Notes under the pieces: model-generated | The model's input: only the letters and a program-made list of their open reading frames with translations | The model's database searches: none | Told to the model about the DNA's origin: nothing | Source: Adiantum capillus-veneris | Taxonomy: Eukaryota; Streptophyta; Polypodiopsida; Polypodiales; Pteridaceae | DNA: 64,000 bases | Reading direction: 5' to 3' | Assembly (NCBI GenBank): GCA_014529385.2 | Contig: CM043950.1 | Span: 65,612,935-65,676,934, forward strand | In this document: positions 11,644 to 24,120 of the stretch, in pieces | Position numbering within the stretch: the stretch's first letter is position 1 | Layout: the number at the start of each line of letters is the position of its first letter | Position numbers and translations under genes: made by a program

Positions 11644-14600
11644 ACGGGAGCGGATAGCCATGATACTTTGCACGCGCAAGGAAAGCACTTCAATCCCCCC
11701 CGCTTGTAAAATTTCATGGACAACACAATCTCTTTCTCGACGGTCTACTGTGACACAATCACCAGTTTTTGACCACTCGGCACTTAGCGAAGCCAAAACA
11801 AAAAAATTGGTGATTATGCCACCCTTGACCAATGAGACGGGAGAAAATGGCCATGAAACATTGCAGGGGCATGAAAAGCACATAAATCCTTGCCCCTGCA
11901 AAGTTTCATGGGCATCGCAATCCATCTCAACAGTCTACGGTGGTACAATCGCCAGTTTTTGACCATTGGCTCCTTAGCGAAGCCAAAACAAAAAAATGGC
12001 GATTATGCCACCCTAAACCGACGAGATGGGAGCGAATGTCCATGAATATTTGCACAGATAGGGAAAGCATTTAAATACCCACCCCTGCAAAGATTCATGG
12101 GCAACGTAATCCGTCTTGACGGTCTACAGTGGCACAATCACCAGTTTTTCACCATTGACCCCTTAGTGAAGCCAAAACAAAAAAACTGGTGATTATTCCA
12201 TCCTAGACCGATGAGACGGGAGTGGATGGCCATAAAACATTGCAAGGGTAGTGAAGAACCTAAATCCACGCCCCTGCAAAGTTTCATGGGCATCGCAATC
12301 CGTCTCACCAGTCTACGGTGGTACAATCGCTAGTTTTTTACCATTGGGCCCTTAGTGAAGCCAAAGTAAAAAAATTGGCGTTTGTGCCACCCTAGACCGA
12401 CGAGACGGAAGTGGATGGCCATGAATCTTTGTAATGGTAGAAAAAGAACTTAAATCTCCATCCTTGCAAAATTTCATGGGCAACGCAATCCGTCTCGACG
12501 GTGTACTGTGACACAATCGCCATTTTTTTACCATTGGACACTCAACGAAGCCAAAACAGAAAATTGGTGATTGTGCCACCCTAAACCGAAGAGACGGGAG
12601 AAGATGACCATGAAACATTGCAGGGACAGGGGAAGCACTTAAATCCCCTCCACTGCAATGTTTCATGAGCAACGCAATGCGTCTCGACCGTCTATTGTCG
12701 CACAATCACTAGTTTTTAACCATTGGACACTTAGTGAAGCCAAAACGAAAAAATTGGTGTTTGTGCCACCCTAGACACAAGAGACGCGAGCGGATGGTCA
12801 TGATACTTTACACGGGCAAGGAAAGCACTTAAATCCCCCCCGCTTGCAAATATTCATGGGCAACGCAATCTCCTTCTCGATGCTCTACTGTGGCACAATC
12901 GCCAATTTTTGACCACTAGGCCCTTAGTGAAGCCAAAACAAAAAAATTGGTGATTATGTCACCCTTGACCGATGAGACGGGAGCGGATGGCCATGAAACA
13001 TTGCGAGGGCATGAAAAGCACCTAAATCCTTGCCCTTGCAAAGTTTCATGGGCATCGCAATCTGTCTCCACGGTCTACGGTGGTCAATCACCAATTTTTT
13101 TATCATCGGGTCCTTAGCGAAGCCAAAACGAAAAAATTGGTGATTATGCCACCCTAAACCGACAAGACGGGAGCGGATGGCCATGAAACATTGCAAGGGT
13201 ACGGAAAGCACTTAAATCCCCGCCTCTAAAAATTTTCATGAGCAATGCAATGCGTCTTGATTGTCTATTGTGGCACAATCACTAGTTTTTAAGCATTGGG
13301 CACTTAGTGAAACCAAAACGAAAAAATTGGCATTTGTGCCACCCTAGACAGAAGAGACAGGAGCGAATAGCCATGAAACTTTACACGGGCAAGGAAAGCA
13401 CTTAAATCCCCCCCCCCTCCCCCCTCGCTACAAAGTTTCATGAGCAACGCAATCCTTTTCGACGATCTACTGTGGCACAATCACCAGTTTTTGACCACTG
13501 GACCCTTAGCGAAGCCAAAACAAAAAAATTGGCGATCGTGCCACCCTAGACCAACGAGACGGGAGCGGATGGCCATGAAACATTGTACGGGTAGGGAAAG
13601 CACCTAAATCCCTCTCCTTGCAAAGTTTCATGGGCATCGCAATCCGTCTTGACGGGCTACAGTGGCACAATCTCGAGTGTTTGACCATTGGGTCCTTAGC
13701 GAAGCAAAAATGAAACAATTGGCGATTCTGCCACCCTAGACTGGCGAGATTGAAACGGGTGGCCATGAATCTTTGCAGGGTCAAAAAAAGCACTAAAATA
13801 TCCACCCCTGCAAAGTTCCATGGGCAACGCAATTTGTCTCGACGGTCTACTGTGGCACAATCGCTTGTTGTTTACCATTGGACACTTAGCGAAGCCAAAA
13901 CAAAAAATTGACGATTGGGCCACCCTAGACCAACAAGACAGGAGCGTATGACTATGAAACATTGTTGGGGAAAGGAAGTTACCTAAATCCTTGCCCTTGT
14001 AAAGTTCCATGGGTAACACAATTTGCCTCAACGGGCTAAGGTGGCACAATCACCAGTGTTTTACCATTGGGGCCTTAGAGAAGCCAAAACAAAAAAATTG
14101 GCGATTGTGCTACCCTAGACCGACGAGACGGGAGCGGATGGCCATGAAACTTTGTAGGGGTAGGGAAAGCACCTAAATCCCTAGCCCTATAAAGTCTCAT
14201 GGACATTGCAATCTGTCTCGACGGTCTATGATGGCAGAATCCTCAGTTTTTCACGTTTGGGCCCTTAACGAAGCCAAAACGAAAAAATTGGTGATTGTAC
14301 CACCCTAGATCGACGAGACGAGAGAAAATGGCCATGAAACATTACAGGGGTAGGAAAAGCACCTAGATATCTACCCCTACAAAGTTTCATGGGCATCGTA
14401 ATCCGTCTCGATGGTCTACAGTGGCACAATCACCAGTGTTTTACAATTGGGCCCTTAGCGAAGCCAAAACAAAAAAATTGGTGATTTTGCCACCCTAGAC
14501 CGGCAAGACGGAAGCGGATGGCCATGAATCTTTGCAAGGGTAGGGAAAGCACTTAAATACTCCACCCTTGCAAAGTTTCACGGGCAACGAAGTCCGTCTC

Positions 14601-16547
14601 AACTGTCTACAATGGCACAATCACCAGTTTTTGACCATTGCGCTTTTAGCCAAACCAAAACGAAAAAATTGGCGATTATGCCATCCTAGACCGATGAGAC
14701 GGGAGCGGATAGACATGAAACATTGCAAGGGCAGGAAAAGAACCTAAACTCCCAGCCCTGCAAAGTTTCATGGGCATCGCAATCCATCTCAATGGTCTAC
14801 AGTGGTACAATCGCCATTTTTTACCATTGGGCCCTTAGCGAAGCCAAAGCGAAAAAATTGGCGATAGTGCCACCCTAGACGGATGAGACGGGAGCGGATG
14901 TCCATGAATATTTGCACATGCATAAAAAGCACTAAAATCCCACCCCTGTAAAGTTTCATGGGCAACGCAATCCGTCTCAACAGTCTATTATGGCATACTC
15001 GCCAGTTTTTTACCATTGGGCCCTTAATGAAACCAAAACACAAAAATTGGTGATGGTGCCACCCTAGATCAATGAGATACGAGCGGATGGCCATGAAACA
15101 TTGTAGGGGTAGGGAAAACACCTAAATCCCCACATCTCCAAAGTTTCTTGGGTATCACAATCCGTCTCGACGGTCTACGGTGGCAAAATTGCAATTTTTT
15201 TTATCGTTGGGCCCTTAGCGAGGCCAAAAGGAAAAAATGGGCGATTGTGTCACCCTAAACCGACGAGACGGGAGCGGATAGACATGAAACATTGTAGGGG
15301 TAGGAAAAAAAGTGCTTAAATCTCCCCCTGCAAAGTTTCATGGGCATCGCAATCCGCCTCGACGGTCTACGGTGGCACAATCACCAGTTTTTTACCATTA
15401 TGACCTTAGTGAAGCCAAAACGAAAAAATTGGAGATTGTGCCATCCTAGATCGACAAGACGGGAGGAGCGGATGGCCATGAATCTTTGCAAGGATAGTGA
15501 AAGCACTTAAATCCCCATCCTTGCAAAGTTTCATGGGCAATGCAATCCGTCTCGACGGTCTACTGTGGCACAATCGCCAATTTTTGACCATTGGGCCCTT
15601 AGCGAAGCCAAAACAAGAAAAATTGGCGATTGTGCCACCGTAGACCAATGAGACGAGAGAGGATAGCCATGAAACATTGCAAGGGAAGGTAAAGCACTTA
15701 ACTACTTGCCCCTGCAAAGTTTCATGGGTAATGCAATCCGTCTCGACGGGCTACGGTGGCACAATCACCAGTTTTTGACCATTGGTCCCTTAGCGAAGCC
15801 AAAACAAAAAAAATGGTGGTTATGCCACCCTAGACCAATGAGACGGAAGAAAATGGCCATGAAACATTGTAGGGGGTATGAAAAGCATATATATCCTCAC
15901 CCCTGCAAAGTTTCATGGACATTGCACTCCGTCTCGACGATCTACGGTGGTACAGTCACCAGTTTTTGACCATTGGTCCCTTAGCGAAGCCAAAACAAAA
16001 AAAATGGTGGTTATGCCACCCTAGACCAATGAGACGGAAGAAAGTGGCCATGAAACATTGTAGGGGGTATGAAAAGCATATATATCCTCACCCCTGCAAA
16101 GTTTCATGGGCATTGCACTCCGTCTCGACGGTCTACGGTGGTACAATCGCCAGTTTTTTACCATTGGACCCTTAGCGAAGCCAAAATGAAAAAATTAGCG
16201 ATCATGCCACCCTACAAAGTTTCATGAGCAACGCAATGTGCCTCAACCATTTACTGTGGCACAATCGCCAGTTTTTAACCATTGGGCACTTAGCGAAGCC
16301 AAAACGAAAAAATTGACGATTGTGCCACCCTAGACCGACGAGACGAGAGCGGATAGCCATGAAACTTTGCAATGGCAGGGAAAGCACTTAAATAACCACC
16401 CTTGCAAAGTTTCATGGGTAACATAATCCTTCTTGAGACGGTCTACTGTGGCACAATCACCAGTTTTTGACAACAAGGCCCTTAGCGAAGCCAAAATGAA
16501 AAAATTGGCGATTGTGCCACCCTAAACCTACGAGACTGGAGCAGATG
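11644..16547. repeat. Palindromic satellite array, segment 2
   Basis: About 26 monomers continuing the array of segment 1. The first bases (ACGGGAGCGG) complete the monomer that the gypsy insertion split. A C-rich expansion occurs in one loop at about 13408-13431, and 15770-16150 is two adjacent near-identical monomers. No gene is supported: the apparent ORFs on both strands encode the same repeat in different frames. Confidence 0.95.
15770..16150. repeat. Twin satellite monomers, a very recent tandem duplication
   Basis: Two successive monomers of about 190 bp share private variants: ATTGGTCCCTTAG in the spacer, AAAATGGTGGTTATGCC in the arm, GGAAGAAA, and the loop AAAAGCATATATATCCTCAC. They differ at only a handful of positions while ordinary neighbours differ at many. 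This indicates local unequal exchange or replication slippage by exactly one monomer. Confidence 0.85.
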
Positions 16548-16805
16548 TGTGCACGTATGTCGCACGTGTCAATGCAAGAAACTTGCTGATACACTATGTG
16601 CGAGCCACAAATGGCTCCAAGCACACAACAAGCCTAAACTAGTAAGTTCAAAGATGGCGATGGTGTGTCACTACCGCTCTACGCTTGCTGTCGTGGAAGA
16701 TTCCTCATCGCGAAGAAGAGGGAGACGCCGCTACGCCGTGCTCAACCGCCTCGTCGTGAAGAAGAGGGAGACGCCGCTACGTTGTGCCACCGCAATGCTC
16801 GATCG

Positions 16806-16898
<93 letters not shown>

Positions 16899-17204
16899 AC
16901 ACACACACACACAAGAAGATGAAGAAGAAGAAGATGGAGATGGAGCAAGAGCACTCTTCAATTGCACAAATGAGAGAATGAGTGAATTTTAGGTTTAGTT
17001 GACTTTTATATGAGCTCGCTCCATTCACACGTGGGCGCCCATGCTTAGCCAACTAATCCCTTGAATGTTCTAGTTAGAGTGCGCCTCTCATCGCCGATCA
17101 CTCTTACCCTTTTCCTATTGGACCGACAAGCCAGGTACCTGACTCTACCAAATAAATAATACAATGTCCATTGTAGGTGATAGGAATGTGCGTGAGGGTT
17201 AACA
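16548..17204 (-). repeat. 3' LTR of the gag-pro element (left copy)
   Basis: 657 bp, TGTGCACGTATG to GGGTTAACA, matching 24849-25483. Its centre carries an uninterrupted CT microsatellite at about 16808-16894 and a short CA run. The two LTRs differ by scattered substitutions and in microsatellite length. ORFs reading Ser-Leu or Arg-Glu repeats across the CT run are artefacts. Confidence 0.93.
16808..16915. repeat. CT/GA microsatellite followed by CA run, inside LTR
   Basis: About 43 CT dinucleotides without interruption (16808-16894), then GCATACACACAC to about 16913. In the sister LTR the same place holds a shorter CT run plus a long AC run, so this tract has expanded or contracted since insertion. 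Confidence 0.95.
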
Positions 17205-17219
17205 TGCCCCCCTTCCTGA
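17205..17219 (-). other. Polypurine tract of the gag-pro element
   Basis: The minus strand reads AGGAAGGGGGGCA immediately before the LTR start TGTTAACCC. This purine block next to the LTR is the classical plus-strand primer and fixes the element's orientation as minus. Confidence 0.85.
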
Positions 17220-18852
17220 TGTAGATTCCGTCCTCGGAAGCTATTGAGTTGAAGCTCGTTCGTCAAGGTGGAAGAGCTTTTAAGATGCATGTCCTTAGCC
17301 TCCTTCAGTCACTGCAAAATCAAACAACATTGGCACAGTAATTGTATTCTCATTAGCAATTAAAAAGCATATAGTTGTAGGCAGACAATTTGATTGGTAA
17401 CAGAATTTTAAACCATTTGTCAGCAATAAACATTAATTTCAATATAATCAAACGCATAAACAGCTGTAAAGGTAAAAAATTAAACAAGTCTAGGGTCGCT
17501 AATTTAACGATCGAAAGGCACTAAAGATCGACTATTAATACCATGGGTAAGCTTCTTAATTTTCTATGGTCAATTAAGTTGTTTAATCGCGAGAGCCAAG
17601 TATTTCATGTCCGAGGGCTGACTAGAGGCTATACCTAGAAGACCTTGTAGTTAAGCTACGACAAAAGTAATTTCTCATGAAATCATCGCCTGACTTATTA
17701 CCTTTTCTTTGACGCCCCAAAGTCTTTTCACAGTGATTCAATTTTGATATGTATGCTTATTTTGTATGCCTTGGGTTTTTTGCTTTTCAAGGAAAATCAC
17801 CCACACTGGGAACCTCTAGGGCTCTAGTACCATAGGCGATACATGTGAGTGAAGTACCCAATCAAGCTAAGATTTCTCTTCCAGCCTAAGATTTTACATT
17901 GTGGCACTTTGAATTTTTTTTTTTGTTCGTTTTTAGCATTTAATTTTGTAACTCTGGGGAGTCATATAACACTGTTACCCTCCCCCGGCTCATCACACTA
18001 GTAAACTCCCTTTATAATACTTAAGCTAAAGGTCAATAGGGACAGCTTAAGGTCAATAGGGACTAAGCCCACTAGAAAGCCCTAGTACATTTCACACAAT
18101 GCTGCCTAAATCGGATTAAGAACCTAAGTAACCATTGATTATTAGGAAGGCATTCCCCACGGTATTCAGAGAAGATCTCTAACACCTAGCTTAGTCGGAC
18201 TGCTTTCTTTTTAAACCTAGACAAGTGCTTATGACAAAAATTACATTGAATTTAATGTTTGGAACTAAGCAAATGCGCTGAATATTATGTTACCAATCAC
18301 AATTAAAGCAGACAAACATAGATGCAAAAAAGATAAGGGACAATGCTAATGGACAAAAAACACCTGTTTGTGTTGAAGTTTGCGTAGGTTTGAAGTGTGA
18401 ACGAGAGGAAGATTACATAAAGGTCCAAATCCAAACCACAACAACACGTTCCTGTACACACGAGAAAAACACAAAGAATACCTCTAGGAGGCACATCAAT
18501 GGGAAAAAAGAACTTTACTAATCACTAAACTCTAAAACAAAAAAACTCCTATCGTACTAATCTTACCTACCCTCCATCACTCGAGTGATGAGGATCAAAG
18601 GTGTTTTATGACATAGGTTTCTGTTTCAGTGTACCGGATGTGAATGTGTAGGTCTGGGTCAATGTTTTGACTTTTATTGTGCATACTCATTTGCTAATTG
18701 CTCTTGCTCTTTATTATTTTTGTTTTTTGTGAGTATAAGGCTTTATATATACATTCCCTAAGATTGGGAGATTGAGAGGTCAGGGAGGAAGGTTGAGAGG
18801 GAAGCAAGTGAATGATGGATGTCAGCAAACACTCCCCTCTTCCTTGGGTAGA
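17220..18852 (-). other. Non-coding 3' internal region of the gag-pro element
   Basis: About 1.6 kb between the last coding remnant and the polypurine tract. No domain, RNA gene or repeat family is recognisable; stops are frequent in all frames, and the composition is AT-rich with a T-run near 17918-17927. In an autonomous gypsy element this space and more would hold reverse transcriptase, RNase H and integrase. Confidence 0.6.
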
Positions 18853-19548
18853 TCATACCGTTTGAAATGTGCTCGTCACCCTTTGAAACCAATTGTTCCA
18901 GTTGGTAATAGGTGAGGATTTTTTCCAGTAGTTTTCTATTACCTTAGGTGCCTCATTGAGTTGCAAGGGTGGCAAGGTACTCTCCCAGGATCGAACTTGA
19001 AGTGGTTCATCAGGTGATTCTTGAAAACTGGGAGGTGTGGATTCCTTTGTAGCTTTATGGAGGTCCACTATTGTAGGTGGAGGCTGTGGAGAAGCTTTTA
19101 CCTCTATGGATGCATGCAGAGCTAGAAGCTTCATGGGACTCCCCCCTTCCTGAGATAGGTGGAACAAATCGCTCTTTCTTCGGTACCCAAACTAGCTCTA
19201 GAGCGGGTGTGTAGCATTCTGTGATTTTTTTCTTTTCACATCGTCAATTCATTTTGTAGCTACATAATTGGGCTCACATGGGTTAGGTGACAAGTAAGAA
19301 CACAATCTACGTTTTGGCACCCAGATTTGATTATTTCCTTGATAGTAGCCTTGGGCTTCCAATAGTCGTTTAGGAATCCACCGCCATGTTTCTTTACATT
19401 TCTTGGGGTGAATGGGACGTCTCTTACCAGGCTCCTGTCTTTTAGGACTGGCTATGGTCGCTAAAGAAGATTTAGGGACCCACTTGTATGTTTTCTTCGT
19501 TATATTAGGATGAGTCTTGACAGAAGCTATATGCACTGCTTGTAGCAT
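18853..19548 (-). pseudogene. Post-protease ORF remnant with repeated W-(V/I)-P-K motifs
   Basis: A minus-strand reading frame with stops, downstream of the protease. From the N-terminal side it shows KKTYKWVPKSSL, KETWRWIPKRLLEAQGYY, NNQIWVPKRRL and, after stops near 19240 and 19215, LELVWVPKKERFVPP at about 19160-19200: four spaced W-(V/I)-P-K motifs separated by basic and proline-rich sequence. The remainder to 18853 is proline-rich (SPQPPPTIVDLHKA, STLPPLQLNEAP). I do not recognise a named domain. Position after protease and before the polypurine tract suggests an element-specific accessory segment replacing pol, but no function can be assigned. Confidence 0.5.
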
Positions 19549-19613
19549 AATAAGGGTACAAGTGGTGGCATTTCATCCCCCTCAGGTGTTACCCATGTCG
19601 TCCCCCTATTTCC

Positions 19614-20728
19614 CTAAGTGTCTATGGTTGCCGCTAGGTGGACCCAATCCACATTGTCCGACTCAGTCATCCCAGGTAGTACATCCATATAAGGAGAATC
19701 TTCCCCAACATCAGTGTCCGCTTTACACGTGTAACAATACTGCAATGGGGCCAGGTGAACTGTGGTATCAGATCTATGATCAATTATAAACCTATTTCCT
19801 AGGGGATGTGCTTGACCAGTTACAAGATCCACTCGAACGACTGAATCTTGGAACTGCAAGTAGACATGGTTTTTAGATCAATCATGCACCATTTTTGCTT
19901 CCTTCATAAAAGGACGTCCTAAGATCATCTCCGATGCCATAGTGTGTTTGGAGAAATCCATAACAATATTTTATGTCCAAATACCTTGATCTTGAGATCT
20001 TCTAGCATCCCAATAGGTTTAACAATAGACCCATTGGCCATCTTCACTACTATGGTCGTGGTCGCAAGGTGAGGTCTTCCCATAGTTTCCCAACAATTTT
20101 TAGTCACAATACTAACCCCAACACCACCATCAAGGATTCCCTTCACAGTTAATCCCTTAGTAGTGATTGGTATGGTCGCATTGGATTCATCACCCTCAAA
20201 GTATTGTCCCAACTTGTTAACAGGTATTTTTATAACAAGGTTCTCATCTAGGTCAGGTTGTGGATCTAAGTGTTCCTTCTCTATCGGCATCTCCCCAGGT
20301 CCATCCATCTGTGCAAATTGTGGTAAGCCAAACTTCAATTCTCCATTGAGGAAGGCTCGAAGAGCTGAGACTAGCTCAGGGTCTTTATATAGTTTGGACA
20401 TGATGGTGGTTCTGACTTCTGAAGACATGAAATCCATCAATTTGGTAATGTTTAATGGCACCTCTTGGGCTTCAGTCCCTTGACGTGGGGAAGATGGGAT
20501 CTCCATTTCTTTGATAGGATCAGGTAGTCCCTCTGTAAACATTCTTTCCATCAAGAAGTGAGTACATCCACTTTCCCATGACCTTAAGTCATTTTCTTCT
20601 TGGATGACACTAGGTATGGCTAAGGGTCTATGGACTTGGTGAGGTTGTTGTTGCGTAGGGAACACAGTGTCTGTAATTTGGATTTGCCTAGGCGCTCGTT
20701 CTAGATCCCTTTGGGTATCTTTTACCAA
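19614..20728 (-). pseudogene. Retropepsin-like protease domain of the gag-pro element
   Basis: The minus-strand frame from 20728 has a gag-protease linker (NITKLMDFMSSEVRTTIMSKL and on) and then a retropepsin fold: KGILDGGVGVSIVTKNCWETMG with the catalytic loop DGG, followed by MANGSIVKPIGMLEDLKIKVFG. A frameshift near 19960 ends this frame. The second protease signature, ILGRPFMKEAKMVHD, is read in another frame at about 19880-19930, followed by a TGA near 19882 and then LQFQDSVVRVDL to 19614. It would process the gag of this non-autonomous family if intact. The break between the two signatures makes it inactive here. Confidence 0.75.
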
Positions 20729-21136
20729 ACTCCTTAATTGCTTGACTTGCTCGATCTCCTCTGTAGGGTTTGGATAAGTTCCTATCTTCTTCTTGGATCC
20801 TGGCCATTGTGGCTCATGAAGATCTTCCTTGTTGGGTTTCTATCTTAGTGTTCGTTTTGGTCTCCATGGTTTCACCTGAATCAGAATCCTCTTCAGCATC
20901 GATCATATATACAGGGTCGTCACCAGTCCCTATGTTGGTCTTTGAACTGGGGTCTGACTTCGATGCTTTTTGTGATCTCTTCCTTCGTGTTTTCTTCTTT
21001 TTCTGAGATTGGGCCATTGATGCCGTGTCTCTTTCCTCAAGAATATAATTTTGTTTTTGGAGCATCGATCGTGTGAGTATGTTTACTGGTACCACATGTG
21101 TAATTTGTGATGGCTCCTCGGTAACTTCAATCAAGT

Positions 21137-21860
21137 TTAATGGCATGATCTTCGATGCATTTGGATTGGACATTGGGCAATGAAATGATCTATGCCACAT
21201 CGATTACACATGAGTATCAACATTGTAGACGTGCTTGCTTGATTGGTTTGCATTAGTGTGGCGTTCTTTTGCAGCCTAATAGGACACTCGGCTACACAAT
21301 GTGGACCTCCACACTCATAGCATTGAAGAGATGGTCTCTTAGCACTGTAATTGATATTTTGGCCTCTTGCAAGAAGAGCAGCTACTTGATAGACAGGTTT
21401 GACTTGTCCCAATGGTCCTCCATGTAATATTGTAGACTTTCTTCAAGCGCATCCATCCCATAGGCACTATTAGGGTCCATATCTTCCTCACAGCCTTCCA
21501 AACAAGCAGTAGATGACTCACAAGCCACTTGATACACTGAAGTGATTCTCGGATGTGGTGGTTGCTGTTCTAGCACTGGAGGTGGTAAGGGTGTTTTCTG
21601 AACAACATTTTGGGCCCTAGGGACCATGTGTTGTGTTGTTTGATGAAGAGGTGGGACCGGCATCAATGCAGGCACTCGAGGTGTGTCTGTCCATGCTAAG
21701 GTTGGTCTATTGGCCATCGCGCGCTTAAATACTATGCAATCCTTAGCTTGATGACCATACCTCCCACAGGCATTGCAATGCCCATTGAATTTTACTCTAA
21801 AAGTAGGGCATTCACTGGTACTATGCGGTCCATAGCATACTGAGCATCATTGTTGCTCCC
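21137..21860 (-). pseudogene. Gag nucleocapsid region with four CCHC-type zinc knuckles
   Basis: Across three minus-strand frames four knuckles follow each other: CSVCYGPHSTSEC (about 21805-21845), CNACGRYGHQAKDC (about 21742-21783), CYECGGPHCVAEC (about 21285-21325) and CNRCGIDHFIAQC (about 21175-21215). The second has canonical CX2CX4HX4C spacing; the other three read CX2CX3HX4C, one residue short. A proline-rich linker with WTDTPRVPALMPVPP separates the two pairs. Plant gypsy gags usually carry one or two knuckles. Frame changes near 21720 and 21400 break the chain. Confidence 0.75.
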
Positions 21861-22503
21861 TTCTTGGATACATATGATTGTTTTGCGGAGCACGATTGTC
21901 TCTAAGACTCTCTTGAATAGCCTTGGTGAGGTCTGCTAAAGTCATCTCAGATTTCTTTGGCTCCTTAGCAATAGGCTTTAGGGTCATTGGTTGATGCCCT
22001 GATGCTTGCGAGTTAATAGATTTAGGCTCAACAGACACTCTTTCTCCTTGAATCATTAAATTATCCTCCAATTGGATTGCATTGGTGGTGACTGCTTCCC
22101 AAGTGGTGATACCTCTAATGACTAGGCCATTGTAGATATCCTCATGTCGTAATCCCCTAATGAATCTCTCAAGCAATTGATTAGTATTGAAGCGCTCATT
22201 TGGATTACAACGAGAATTCAAATGCTTCAAGCGACTAATAAAGTCTCTCACTGACTCTCCTTCCTCTCATTGGGCTTTCTGGAGTTGAGAGGCTACACCC
22301 CAAAGCACTCCCTCTTGTATGTATTCTTTTAAGAACAGTCTCCTAAGAGTAGGGTAAATCGTTTTTTCTTCCACCCTTAGGGTTCTATACCAATCCCCAA
22401 CCTTTCCACTTAAGGTTAGGCTTAAAGCATTGCTCTTATGTAGGTCATTGTGTTCTCCTAGAGAATCGCATATTTGTTCAAACACTTCGATATGCTTTCT
22501 CAC
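21847..22503 (-). pseudogene. Gag core (Retrotrans_gag-like) domain of the gag-pro element
   Basis: The minus-strand passage KHIEVFEQICDSLGEHNDLH, ALSLTLSGKVGDWYRTL, then FLKEYIQEGV matches the helical pattern of plant gypsy gag cores (tryptophan-tyrosine after a small-residue helix, then FLxxY). It continues after a stop near 22267 as RDFISRLKHLNSRCNPNERF and FIRGLRHEDIYNGL. A one-base shift near 22500 separates it from the long N-terminal region. The domain would build the retrotransposon particle. Broken at two places. Confidence 0.78.
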
Positions 22504-24120
22504 ATCCCATCTCCACTAAATTTTTGTGTGAGCTTGGCTATTTGTATTGCCTTACTTCTAGGCTCTCTATCAGGCTTGTTACGCATATTCTCAGCAATAG
22601 ATCGACCAATAGCTTGAGAAAATGTTGCCAAGTCACCTAAGTGAGTAGGACCCATGGGTGGAGGTGCTCCAGAGACTACATGTGGAGTAGGTATTGGCAT
22701 TGGGCTTGGCGTATAGGAAGCGCTTGGGTTCCATGTTGGGTACGATGTTGTGCCATGTGGTGGCCCAAAGTTCATATGTGTGGCACTAGGCATAGCAGAC
22801 ATCGTATGTGACATGCTAATGCTAGCCGGTATAGTCCCATGGAAATAAGAACTTGGGTGTTGTGGTTGTGGAGCATAGGTTCTTGAAACAATGGGAGGGG
22901 TAGGGACTACATGAGTACGAGGACGCATGGGTGTATACGATTGGTACACACTTGTAGGTACTATTGTAGGCATTGAGCTACCATGTAGTGGTGCTTTACT
23001 AACAAATGAGGTCCATGGCGTGTTTCTCGGCATGCCCATCATTGGGGTAGGCATGGTATCCGTGGTGTCATCAAGGGAAAGATGAGCTAGACTTGGAAAG
23101 GTAAAGCTATCACTTGTGGGCTCCGATTGCACTGAGACCCCTGGAGAAACAACATATGGAGGATCCATCGGACTTACCGAGGGAGTCTCCATTTGCAATA
23201 AGGTCGGTTGTTTAGCCTTTCCTGTATCCAAGAACCTCATGAGACCCATTGAAGGCATGTTGATCCCTTTGTTCTGTCTCTCTAACTCAATGACCCTATG
23301 GATGACCTCACAAACTCTTTGTTGTTGATCCTCCACACTAGTAGCACCCATTGTGGATTGTAAGACCTCTAACCAACCCACGTGATAGGTGTGACTTGTG
23401 TATAGGTCGGCCAGAGTTTCTGTTTGTAGTTCGTACTTCCAGTTCTCATTTAAGAACGCTCCATCTAGAATTGAGGTGCTAGGGGTGTCCTTTGAGCTAG
23501 ATGCAATGTTGCTTTCTTGGGGTTGGCCCTTAGCGGTTGCTAAGTCAGGTTGCTCTCCTAGCAAGGATATTGACATAGGGGCTTTCGCTTTTAACTCTGT
23601 TTGTTGCTCCGCCTTGCGTAAGCTCTAGATTTTCTTTTCCCTTGCCGCAATGATATATCACTCAACCTCTTGCACTTTGGCAAGGCTTCTACCATCGGGT
23701 AGTGAATGTAGTATTTGCATGCACATTCTCGAAGGGCATAGGGTCTACGTTGGTCATGAATGGAGAATTTACTTCCCCACCCCCCTCATTTATATCATTA
23801 GCTCCATGTTCGCAGCGAGTGTCTCTACTAAAGGTTTCCTTCAAGCGGCTAAGCACGCTCGACCCAGACCATGGGCCCATGGTATAAATGTCTTGGCTTA
23901 AGCTATCGGGATTAGTCATTGGGAAACCCTCCATGACGTCATAGTCATAGGAAGAGTCACTAGTCACTATGTTCGGGTCTTGGTTTGTACTACCTTGGGT
24001 CCCCGCCGAGGGCCCGGAACCTAAGGTAGGTGGATAATAAGAACTCGCGTAAGTCGAATTCTCTCTAGTTGCTACGTCTTTAGCACACGAACAGAGCGCA
24101 GATGCATGTGCCTTTGACAA
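22500..24120 (-). pseudogene. Long proline/serine-rich N-terminal gag region
   Basis: Two minus-strand frames (24120-23689 and 23628-22500) form one original N-terminal region. Compared with the sibling copy at 38154-39546, this copy lacks about 44 bp near 23700 (present at 39084-39128), which causes the frameshift, and has a TAG near 23627 where the sibling has CGA/GAG-type coding. The protein has a charged helix (EVIHRVIELERQNKGI), then a long Met/Pro/Ser/Thr-rich stretch with many PTP and YTP turns, ending just before the gag core (QKFSGDG). No known domain is recognised in it; it looks intrinsically disordered. Confidence 0.7.

Noticed and set aside
16549-16992. ORF of 147 codons with a long Ser-Leu repeat
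   Set aside because: It spans the CT microsatellite of an LTR; the repeat frame is open only because CT runs have no stops.
17205-18852. Hidden tRNA or snoRNA genes in the non-coding part of the gag-pro element
   Set aside because: I looked for A/B boxes and clover-leaf arms and found no convincing set; nothing could be supported by eye.
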